Shown here: positions 57,807-64,000 of the stretch, piece by piece
Layout: every line of letters starts with the position of its first letter
How positions within the stretch are numbered: the stretch's first letter is position 1
Assembly: GCF_900111195.1 (NCBI RefSeq)
Contig: NZ_FOGL01000013.1
Span: 62,001-126,000 of the forward strand
Origin: Gracilibacillus ureilyticus
GTDB lineage: Bacteria > Bacillota > Bacilli > Bacillales > Amphibacillaceae
Direction: 5' to 3'
Length of the DNA: 64,000 nucleotides
The notes under the pieces: model-generated
The model's database searches: none
Told to the model about the DNA's origin: nothing
The model's input: the letters and a program-made list of their open reading frames with translations, nothing else
Translations under genes and position numbers: made by a program

Positions 57807-57830
57807 AACCTTTGTCATCTGACAAAGGTT
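57807..57830 (-). terminator. Terminator after ytpR
   Basis: AACCTTTGTC/GACAAAGGTT perfect 10-bp stem overlapping the ytpR stop; the minus strand then reads TTTTTC. Confidence 0.85.
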
Positions 57831-58434
57831 ATATTGCAAACTCTTCACCTATTTTTGCATCTGAAGGTAACACATAGATCCCTTTTTCTTTTGGTGCATC
57901 TGGTATTCCTAATTCTTTTTGTGAACAAATCATACCAAATGAATCAACGCCCCGTAAGTTAGATGGCTTAATTTCTAAACCACTCGGCATTACAGCACCA
58001 ATTTTCGCCACAACTACTTTTTGGTCTTTATCGACATTCAGGGCTCCGCAGACAATCTGCAACTGCTCCGCTCCCACATCTACTTGACAGACACGCAGTT
58101 TATCCGCATTTTCGTGCGGGGCAATATCAGTAACATAACCAACAACAAACTTAGGCGATAAGTCAATATCCAATTCACCATTTACCTGATTTTGCTTAAA
58201 TATATCTTTTAACTGCTCCAGCAAATTCTGATCAAGTTTTATCTTGCCGTTCTCTAATTCTGTCAAATACTTAGAGGCATTGAAGAGGTTATATCCTGTT
58301 ACCTCATTTGTTTCATGATCAATTATTCTCACAACATCTTTATATGTTTCCATGGAAAATTTCGCATGTTGAGCTGATTTTAGCGGGATAAGCAATACGT
58401 CTCCTATCCCTTTATTATTATAAAACACATACAT
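57829..58434 (-). CDS. ytpR: YtpR tRNA-binding domain protein
   Basis: A 201-aa protein with a DUF4479 N-terminal part ([16 protein letters not shown]) and a C-terminal OB-fold tRNA-binding domain like that of the PheT N-terminus ([68 protein letters not shown], split for length). Possibly handles tRNA or a structured RNA. ATG 58434 is chosen: AAAGGGAG is about 10 bases upstream. It lies 24 bp after ytpQ in the ytpPQR order. Confidence 0.92.
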   Translation of the reverse strand: MYVFYNNKGIGDVLLIPLKSAQHAKFSMETYKDVVRIIDHETNEVTGYNLFNASKYLTELENGKIKLDQNLLEQLKDIFKQNQVNGELDIDLSPKFVVGYVTDIAPHENADKLRVCQVDVGAEQLQIVCGALNVDKDQKVVVAKIGAVMPSGLEIKPSNLRGVDSFGMICSQKELGIPDAPKEKGIYVLPSDAKIGEEFAI

Positions 58435-58458
58435 CCGTCCATTTCTCCCTTTCAAAAT

Positions 58459-59262
58459 TTATTCTTTTGGTCTATTCTTAGCTAAAATAAAGACAGGCTC
58501 TAATTTCTTTTCATCATAGACAAATGGCAATGATGTAATAGGCACACGGCCTTCTGCAAAAAATTTCATCGTCATTTGGGCAATAATATCATAACCTGTC
58601 TCATTCTTTATATCTGCAACAATTAATACATCCTGATGGGGAACAGCTACTACTAATTCTCCTACAGCATTTGCCTTCATCTCTTCCAGAAAGGATTCAT
58701 TTAAAATACGACTTGCATCATATCCATCTTGTGGTGACACGAAATAGAAGTCATTTTCGGCAACTGTATCTTTCTTCGAATCGATTGGCAGTGAACGAAC
58801 ATTGAAAAGTGAAATTTCTTTCAACCTGTCTTTCGTCCATCCTTGTTCCTGAAGCATCTTTTCATCAATAAGCTGGTAGGTTGAACCTAAGTCTAGTGCA
58901 TAATAAATATTAGTCTCCGCGGTATGTTCTGTATAAACCAATTTTATACCAGCCTTCGACTTTTTAGGAAACGAAGTAGCACGTATCACTGGAAAGATAT
59001 GTTTTTCTTTACCTGTTAAATGATGTTGCTGATTCATCATCTTAAGTGATTCAGTGACGTGAAACTGCAACTCATCTAATGCAGCTTCCCCTCTTTGCTC
59101 ATATTTCGCAATGACATTAGGGATTCTAATCGATACCCCTTGCTTTGTATCTTTCCATTCTACTCTATATACATCTTTATCTCGAATGAAGGATACTCTC
59201 CAGTCTTCTCGCTGAAAGAGTTCATCTAATTTCTTTTTCATTTGTAATGTGGTCATTTTCAT
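58459..59262 (-). CDS. ytpQ: YtpQ, DUF1444 protein
   Basis: A 267-aa protein of the DUF1444 family (N-terminal LDELFQREDWRVSFIRDKD, C-terminal GYDIIAQMTMKFFAEGRVP). Conserved in Bacillaceae between ytpP and ytpR; function unknown. AAAGGAGGATG precedes the ATG. No membrane segment or catalytic motif visible. Confidence 0.92.
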   Translation of the reverse strand: MKMTTLQMKKKLDELFQREDWRVSFIRDKDVYRVEWKDTKQGVSIRIPNVIAKYEQRGEAALDELQFHVTESLKMMNQQHHLTGKEKHIFPVIRATSFPKKSKAGIKLVYTEHTAETNIYYALDLGSTYQLIDEKMLQEQGWTKDRLKEISLFNVRSLPIDSKKDTVAENDFYFVSPQDGYDASRILNESFLEEMKANAVGELVVAVPHQDVLIVADIKNETGYDIIAQMTMKFFAEGRVPITSLPFVYDEKKLEPVFILAKNRPKE

Positions 59263-59435
59263 TTTTACATCCTCCTTTTAGTCCATGTCCGCAAAAGTCT
59301 CACTTTCTATTCAATCCTATCTGACTTGAAAGACTAAATGGGATACTTTTGGAACAACCTGTCACAGGAAGAAAGCAACCAAATTACATTTTAGCACTTT
59401 CCATAAATAGAAAGCAAGCCACTTCTCATGGAAAA

Positions 59436-59459
59436 GAGCTTACCTTAAATGATAAGCTC
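59436..59459 (-). terminator. Terminator after ytpP
   Basis: GAGCTTA/TAAGCTC stem with a 10-base loop, followed on the minus strand by TTTTCC. Just beyond the ytpP stop. Confidence 0.7.
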
Positions 59460-59466
59460 CTCCATA

Positions 59467-59784
59467 CTACGAAAATAAATTAGTTAAAAAGGTTACAATC
59501 TCTTCCTTTGTCTTACGGTCTTTACTAACAAATCGGTCAACTTCGCTTCCTTTATTAAACGCTAAAAAACTTGGTATTCCAAAGATATCATGTTTGGCGC
59601 AGATATCAATAAATTCGTCTCGATCTACTGATACAAATTGATAACCAGGAAACTGCTCCTCAATCTCCGGCAGGACAGGCTCAATAACACGGCAATCCGG
59701 GCACCAGTCTGCAGTAAATAAAAATACTGTTTGTTCTGACTTCTTTAATTGTTCAAATTGTTCTTCCGATTGAAGTTGTTGCAT
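59467..59784 (-). CDS. ytpP: Thioredoxin-like protein YtpP
   Basis: A 105-aa thioredoxin-fold protein with the redox motif ADWCPDCRVIEP (CxxC at 28-31) and cis-Pro in FGIPSFLAF. Likely a cytosolic disulfide reductase. CAGGAGG precedes the ATG. It stands before ytpQ with a terminator between them. Confidence 0.93.
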   Translation of the reverse strand: MQQLQSEEQFEQLKKSEQTVFLFTADWCPDCRVIEPVLPEIEEQFPGYQFVSVDRDEFIDICAKHDIFGIPSFLAFNKGSEVDRFVSKDRKTKEEIVTFLTNLFS

Positions 59785-59852
59785 ACAATTTCCTCCTGAT
59801 AAATTTAGAATTTATTACATTGCTAATAATTCACTGATCAAAGGTTTTTACT

Positions 59853-60380
59853 TTATGAATGGTCTTCATAGGCTATGGAATTAGCCATCTTCATCATTTG
59901 CTCTGCATCATGAAGAAGGTGATCCATTTCACTGATCGTAGTAATCTTCACACCGCCCACTCCAATTTGCAATTGAATGGATTGATCTTCTTGTTCCGTA
60001 ATACTAATATAACCAAACCGGTTATCATCCTTAAACGATTCTAATCTTAATTGATTGGCAGAATCTTTAGCTGCTTCATAATTCAATTGACTAGTTTCAT
60101 CCTCAAAGGAATTATAAAAAAGAATATAAGTCTGGGAGTCCCTTGTCAATAATATGTTATTTGATGTCTCTTCTTCAATCTCATAGCCATCGGGTAAATA
60201 AAGTGAGAAATTTGCAACTTCATGGGTAGCAGTTTCTTTCTCCTGGTGGAATTGCTCTTCTGCAATTACTACAGCATCTTCAATGACTTGCTCAGTTGGC
60301 ACAACACTCCACACGCTGATGCCTATAAATACTGCTAGTAATAATAAAATAACTACTAGTCCAGTCTTTTCTAGTTTCAT
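59853..60380 (-). CDS. Membrane-anchored hypothetical protein
   Basis: A 175-aa protein with an N-terminal membrane anchor (about 7-26; LVVILLLLAVFIGISVW) and an exposed, acidic alpha/beta domain (FSLYLPDGYEIEEETSNNILLTR; QIGVGGVKITTISEM). No lipobox. Conserved-looking but not recognised; position between ytpP and a DUF84 gene suggests a Bacillaceae housekeeping protein. AGGAGG precedes the ATG. Confidence 0.8.
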   Translation of the reverse strand: MKLEKTGLVVILLLLAVFIGISVWSVVPTEQVIEDAVVIAEEQFHQEKETATHEVANFSLYLPDGYEIEEETSNNILLTRDSQTYILFYNSFEDETSQLNYEAAKDSANQLRLESFKDDNRFGYISITEQEDQSIQLQIGVGGVKITTISEMDHLLHDAEQMMKMANSIAYEDHS

Positions 60381-60455
60381 CGTATTCCTCCTGAAAATTT
60401 AGTCCTTTTTTCCCCCTTTTATATGATACTCTTTTTTTCTATTTTTGTACAAGCT

Positions 60456-60968
60456 TTAATATTTATCGTTTATGCTGGTTTCCAATTGGCCTTTTAACAG
60501 CTTTACGACATGAATAAACATGTCTGTTCTGGAAATGGAGCCATTAGTAAAAATACCGATTGCTCCCAAATGATGACGAATATCTTTAACTTCTGTTATT
60601 TCCTGCATAATTTTCCCTAGTTCCATTCCCTCATTAAGTTTCCTTTCAATGAAAACAGGCAATGGAATGCGTGCCCCGCTTGCTACAAAGAGGCTTCCGT
60701 CAGGTATGGCAAGAGCTCCCCAATTACATAAAAATAATTGGTTATTAATGTAGGTGACCCCGCCCTCTAATCCAATACAAAAGGCATCAGGGTACAGCTT
60801 CAGGCAATTTTCCGCACGGTTAGTAGCACCTTTCATTGTCTCTTCATCGGTCACCGGCTGACTGTTAATATGTGAAGGAACATCTGCACAATCGACTACA
60901 TCATCTGTAAACACTGCTTTAACTGCATGAAATTTTGATTTATTGTTAGACCCAATGATTACTTTCAT
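60456..60968 (-). CDS. DUF84 non-canonical purine NTP phosphatase
   Basis: A 170-aa protein of the YjjX/DUF84 family that hydrolyses inosine and xanthosine triphosphates to keep damaged purines out of nucleic acids. Signature segments: IIGSNNKSKFHAVKAVF, PVTDEETMKGATNRAENCL, FCIGLEGGVTYI and NGSISRTDMFIHVV. It overlaps the M42 peptidase unit closely (5 bp gap) and is probably cotranscribed with it. Confidence 0.88.
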   Translation of the reverse strand: MKVIIGSNNKSKFHAVKAVFTDDVVDCADVPSHINSQPVTDEETMKGATNRAENCLKLYPDAFCIGLEGGVTYINNQLFLCNWGALAIPDGSLFVASGARIPLPVFIERKLNEGMELGKIMQEITEVKDIRHHLGAIGIFTNGSISRTDMFIHVVKLLKGQLETSINDKY

Positions 60969-60973
60969 TGCGA

Positions 60974-62041
60974 TTAACCTTTTTCATGGATGGAGGTAAC
61001 GGTAGTTTGATCTGTTGCTCTTACTAAATGAACTAATAATTCTTTCGCTGCAGCATAATCGTCTACGTGAATGATAGATGCATGTGTATGAATGTACCTT
61101 GAACAGATACCTATAACTGCTGAAGGAATACCTTCATTAGCTAAATGGACAGCACCCGCATCTGTTCCCCCTTGGGAGATGAAATATTGATATGGGATAT
61201 CATGCGTTGTAGCAGTATCTAACACAAATTCACGAATACCTCGGTGAGTGATCATTGACCGGTCAAATATTCTTAGTAACGCTCCTTTTCCTAATTGGCC
61301 GAATTCTTTCTTGTCCCCTGACATATCATTTGCCGGTGATGCGTCTAACGCATAAAATATATCGGGTTTTATTAAGTTTGCTGCAACTTTAGCACCTCGT
61401 AAACCCACTTCTTCCTGGACAGTAGCACCAGAATATAATTGGTTATTCAGCTTTTCACCTTCTAATTCTTTCAATAATTCGATCGCTAAGCCACAACCGT
61501 ATCTGTTATCCCAAGCTTTTGCCATAATTTTTTTATTATTTGCCATAGGGGTGAAAGGGGAAACCGGGATAATGGATTGACCTGGTTTTATTCCCATTTT
61601 TTCTGCATCTTCTTTATCATCGGCACCAACATCAATTAGCATATTTTTCTGATCCATTGGTTTTCTTCGCTCTTCAGGTGTAAGATTGTGTGGAGGAATG
61701 GAGCCGACAATTCCGATAACTTTACTCGTTTCCGTATGGATTTCCACCCTTTGGGAAAGAAGGACCTGAGACCACCAGCCACCTAGTGTTTGAAATCTGA
61801 TCATACCATTATCCGTAATTTGGGTGACCATAAATGCTACCTCATCCATATGGCCTGCAACTAACACTTTTGGCCCTTCTCCATTTTTTACACCAAATAC
61901 ACCACCTAACCGGTCCTGAATTATCTCGTCTGAGTATTTACGTAGTTCCTGTCGCATAAACTGGCGTACATCACGTTCATTTCCTGGAGCTCCTGGAAGT
62001 TCAGTTAATGTTTTAAATAACTGTAATGTTTCCTTATTCAA
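60974..62041 (-). CDS. ytoP: M42-family aminopeptidase (YtoP)
   Basis: A 355-aa dinuclear metallo-aminopeptidase of the glutamyl aminopeptidase/TET type. Metal ligands and catalytic residues: [55 protein letters not shown] and a C-terminal [12 protein letters not shown]. Probably a cytosolic peptide-trimming enzyme forming dodecamers. Good ribosome site (TAGGTG). Next to the DUF84 gene as in related genomes. Confidence 0.93.
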   Translation of the reverse strand: MNKETLQLFKTLTELPGAPGNERDVRQFMRQELRKYSDEIIQDRLGGVFGVKNGEGPKVLVAGHMDEVAFMVTQITDNGMIRFQTLGGWWSQVLLSQRVEIHTETSKVIGIVGSIPPHNLTPEERRKPMDQKNMLIDVGADDKEDAEKMGIKPGQSIIPVSPFTPMANNKKIMAKAWDNRYGCGLAIELLKELEGEKLNNQLYSGATVQEEVGLRGAKVAANLIKPDIFYALDASPANDMSGDKKEFGQLGKGALLRIFDRSMITHRGIREFVLDTATTHDIPYQYFISQGGTDAGAVHLANEGIPSAVIGICSRYIHTHASIIHVDDYAAAKELLVHLVRATDQTTVTSIHEKG

Positions 62042-62182
62042 TCTTCAACACCTACTTTTTTATTTTTTTTTACTATAACACTTTTTCTTTGGCAGTAAAA
62101 ATACTTGCAATTTGTGTGTGTTTATTTTTACACTAGAAGCAGATTTTAGTTTCAGATAATTTACATATTGAGGTGAATATAA

Positions 62183-62497
62183 ATGAAAATGAAGCAATTA
62201 CTTTCTGCACTGGGGATAGGAATAGTGATCGGTTACGCTTTCCGAACCAGGCAGGAAGAGCTTTGGATGAAACCGGAAGTTGCTTTAAAGCTGACAAAGC
62301 AAAAGTTTCAGAAGCATTATGATGTAAGTGGTTCATGGATTTATATGAAGAGAGAACAATTGTATTTAAATGATTTAAGCTACGAGGTATATCATGGCGG
62401 GATAACAAAACATATTGATGGCAAACATATACCTCTGGAATTCTTTGTGGATGCCAAAACAGGTACTATTATAAAAACAAGACAATCAGAAAACTAA
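62183..62497 (+). CDS. ytzB: YtzB, PepSY-like small exported protein
   Basis: A 104-aa protein with an N-terminal helix (about 4-20; LLSALGIGIVIGYAF) and a PepSY-like domain (VALKLTKQKFQKHYDVSGSW, YHGGITKHIDGKHIPLEFFVDAKTGTI). PepSY domains can inhibit peptidases, and the divergent neighbour is the M42 peptidase gene. Site: GAGGTG 9 bases before the ATG. Function otherwise unknown. Confidence 0.88.
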   Translation: MKMKQLLSALGIGIVIGYAFRTRQEELWMKPEVALKLTKQKFQKHYDVSGSWIYMKREQLYLNDLSYEVYHGGITKHIDGKHIPLEFFVDAKTGTIIKTRQSEN

Positions 62498-62499
62498 CA

Positions 62500-62528
62500 A
62501 AAAAACTGCCGTATTTTGGCAGTTTTTT
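62500..62528. terminator. Bidirectional terminator between ytzB and trmB
   Basis: AAAAAACTGCC/GGCAGTTTTTT perfect 11-bp stem with long A and T flanks; ends both convergent genes. Confidence 0.92.
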
Positions 62529-63166
62529 TATGAAAAGCTTACAACACAGCGGTAAATAGGTTGTCCTTTAGCGGAGAACTTCTCTTCATATTCAGTCATC
62601 ACGTTCTTCGGATCTTCTGTAGCATGGAGATCTAAGGTTACTTCTTCTAATTTGCAACCAAATTGAGAAAAACTGACTAATGAATACTCGAATAACCCTT
62701 GATTATCTGTCTTTAATACGAGCTGCCCATTTTCTTTTAAGATCGTCCTGTATTTCTCCAGAAAACTTTTATATGTTAGCCTTCTTTTTTCATGGCGATT
62801 TTTCGGCCATGGATCAGAAAAATTTAAGTAAATAGTATCAACTTCTCCTTGTGAAAATATGTCTAACAAATTTTCAGCATTTTCATTTACTAATCGAACA
62901 TTTTTACACTCAGCTTCTTTAACTTTATCCACTGCTGATACTATAATACTCTTTACAAGTTCCATACCGATAAAATTGGTGTCAGGAAATTGTTTTGCCA
63001 TTCCTGCAATAAATTGGCCTTTTCCTGTTCCAATCTCTAAATGAAGGGGCTGTTCTTCAGGAAATAAGCTGTTCCATTTCCCTTTTTGGTCAGTTGCCGT
63101 GATTTCCACAATCTCTTTATTTTCAATCAGGTAATCTTCCGCCCAAGGTTTATGTCTAGCTCTCAT
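62528..63166 (-). CDS. trmB: tRNA (guanine-N7)-methyltransferase
   Basis: A 212-aa SAM methyltransferase making m7G46 in tRNA. HLEIGTGKGQFIAGMA is the SAM site, DTIYLNFSDPWPKNRHEKRRLTYKSF (split) the catalytic Asp-Pro-Trp loop, and LKTDNQGLFEYSL the conserved end. ATG 63166 is chosen since AAAGGAG lies 9 bases upstream; a start seven codons earlier overlaps that site. Known as ytmQ in older B. subtilis annotation. Confidence 0.95.
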   Translation of the reverse strand: MRARHKPWAEDYLIENKEIVEITATDQKGKWNSLFPEEQPLHLEIGTGKGQFIAGMAKQFPDTNFIGMELVKSIIVSAVDKVKEAECKNVRLVNENAENLLDIFSQGEVDTIYLNFSDPWPKNRHEKRRLTYKSFLEKYRTILKENGQLVLKTDNQGLFEYSLVSFSQFGCKLEEVTLDLHATEDPKNVMTEYEEKFSAKGQPIYRCVVSFS

Positions 63167-63268
63167 GAATTTATTCTCCTTTTGCATATTATTTTTTCAT
63201 GTTACTGAAAAAAATGAACCGGTATAGTTTTCAACAAAATGATAAAGCTATAACTGAGGTGATAAAAT

Positions 63269-63550
63269 ATGGTTTTAAACATACAGAACCAGTTAGACCT
63301 TCTCCATGATTTACTTAGCTTACATGCAGAAGAAGGTTGTGGAAGTAATTCTGAGTGTGAACAAATTGCGAGGCTCATTGATTCTATCCAACAACAAAAT
63401 GCCTTACATTTTCCATTATCTCATCATTTGGAAAATATAAGACAGTATGGAGTAAACGGTGCAACCACTTCTGAACTCGACCAACATATTTTACGTCACC
63501 AGGCATCATTTGACCAATGGTTACAATCAATTAAAGATTCCAATCATTAA
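63269..63550 (+). CDS. ytzH: YtzH-like protein
   Basis: A 93-aa soluble helical protein (LDLLHDLLSLHAEEGCGSNSECEQIARL split; LHFPLSHHLENIRQYG). It matches YtzH, a Bacillaceae protein of unknown function between ytmP and trmB. GAGGTGAT precedes the ATG. Its 3' end overlaps that of ytmP by 20 bases on the other strand. Confidence 0.88.
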   Translation: MVLNIQNQLDLLHDLLSLHAEEGCGSNSECEQIARLIDSIQQQNALHFPLSHHLENIRQYGVNGATTSELDQHILRHQASFDQWLQSIKDSNH

Positions 63551-64000
63551 CTTGGTGAAGAAGCTGATTTAGTTCTTTAAAATGGAAATTAGCTTCTTTC
63601 TCCCTGTTTTGCTGTACACACCAGGCATAGCCGACTATTTCATCAATGATTAAATACCAATGCATTCTTTGCATTAAATGGCGGCTGTTTTCTATACCAT
63701 AATAACTAAGCCATTGGTCCCAGTCATCTTTTGGAATATAGGATTGCAAAATTCTACCTATATCCATCGCCGGGTCTCCAACACGTGCATTATCCCAATC
63801 AATCAGGTACAATTCACCATTTTGTGAAAGCATCCAGTTATGATGGTTTAAATCACAGTGACATACCACAGTTTCATTAACAGGCATGTGGTTAACTCGA
63901 TTTTCTAAAAATTTATAAGCTTTATACAACAGTAAGGAATCTCTTATACCTTCAATCCGTTCAAAGATCTCTTTTACCATTGCTAAGCTGTTATCAGGAG
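63531..64000 (-). CDS. ytmP: YtmP phosphotransferase, N-terminus beyond the window
   Basis: The C-terminal 156 codons of an aminoglycoside phosphotransferase/choline-kinase-like protein. Brenner motif VCHCDLNHHNWML (catalytic Asp, metal Asn) and LYLIDWDNARVGDPAMDIGRIL (metal Asp). The frame stays open to the window end, where PDNSLA precedes the internal Met at 63980, so the real start lies outside. Substrate unknown; the group phosphorylates small alcohols or sugars. Next to ytzH and trmB as in B. subtilis. Confidence 0.9.
   Translation of the reverse strand, partial: PDNSLAMVKEIFERIEGIRDSLLLYKAYKFLENRVNHMPVNETVVCHCDLNHHNWMLSQNGELYLIDWDNARVGDPAMDIGRILQSYIPKDDWDQWLSYYGIENSRHLMQRMHWYLIIDEIVGYAWCVQQNREKEANFHFKELNQLLHQVNDWNL

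Overview
The window is chromosomal DNA from a low-GC, spore-forming member of the Bacillaceae. The evidence is a long run of genes in the Bacillus subtilis order (ytmP, ytzH, trmB, ytzB, ytoP, ytpPQR, sftA, murC, ytxGHJ, aroA, ccpA, motPS, acuCBA, tyrS), a tyrS T-box leader, a sulfolactate (spore solute) gene pair and a DUF3231 protein. The Na+-type stator MotPS would suit a halotolerant or alkaliphilic relative of the Oceanobacillus/Virgibacillus group, but the exact genus is an inference. I saw no rRNA, tRNA or CRISPR array.

Layout. 0-2.2 kb: an MhqR/DoxX/WrbA-type quinone-stress set with striking palindromic operators. 2.3-9.9 kb: a sucrose/alpha-glucoside PTS locus in decay. The EIIBC permease and fructokinase are intact. 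The sucrose-6-phosphate hydrolase (frameshift), GH13 alpha-glucosidase (in-frame stop), EIIA gene (stops) and AraC regulator (three frameshifts) are all broken. 10.1-14.8 kb: a copper-handling cassette with a Csp3-like store, a two-component system, CueP, YdhK and a DUF305 protein; three of its promoter regions share a TTCTG..CAG motif. 15.3-24.6 kb: an accessory zone with relics, a DUF771 phage-type gene, an internally deleted integrase, a frameshifted SIR2-domain gene and two tandem paralogous tyrosine recombinases. Two short repeats seen near 2.3-2.8 kb recur in the same order and orientation near 15.5-16.6 kb.

24.6-34.5 kb: an SLH-anchored PAP2 phosphatase with an autotransporter-type repeat, an ANT(6)-type adenylyltransferase, YqhV and DUF3231 proteins, an MFS transporter and a comB-comA-VOC-YitT operon for sulfolactate. 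34.5-40.5 kb: an alanine/Na+ symporter, a cytochrome bd-type oxidase operon (ythA-ythB) bracketed by two unlisted microprotein genes (a 31-aa membrane ORF upstream and a CydS-like 33-aa ORF downstream), and tyrS with its T-box.

40.5-64 kb: the conserved core. It holds a class A penicillin-binding protein, acuABC (acetyl-CoA synthetase acetylation control), motPS, ccpA, aroA (chorismate mutase-DAHP synthase), a large FtsA/PilM-like ATPase, ytxJHG, murC, sftA, ytpRQP, a DUF84 NTPase, an M42 aminopeptidase, ytzB, trmB, ytzH and a partial ytmP. Nearly all transcription units end in clear intrinsic terminators. All core genes are intact, so the broken genes cluster in the accessory regions and are unlikely to reflect general sequencing error.
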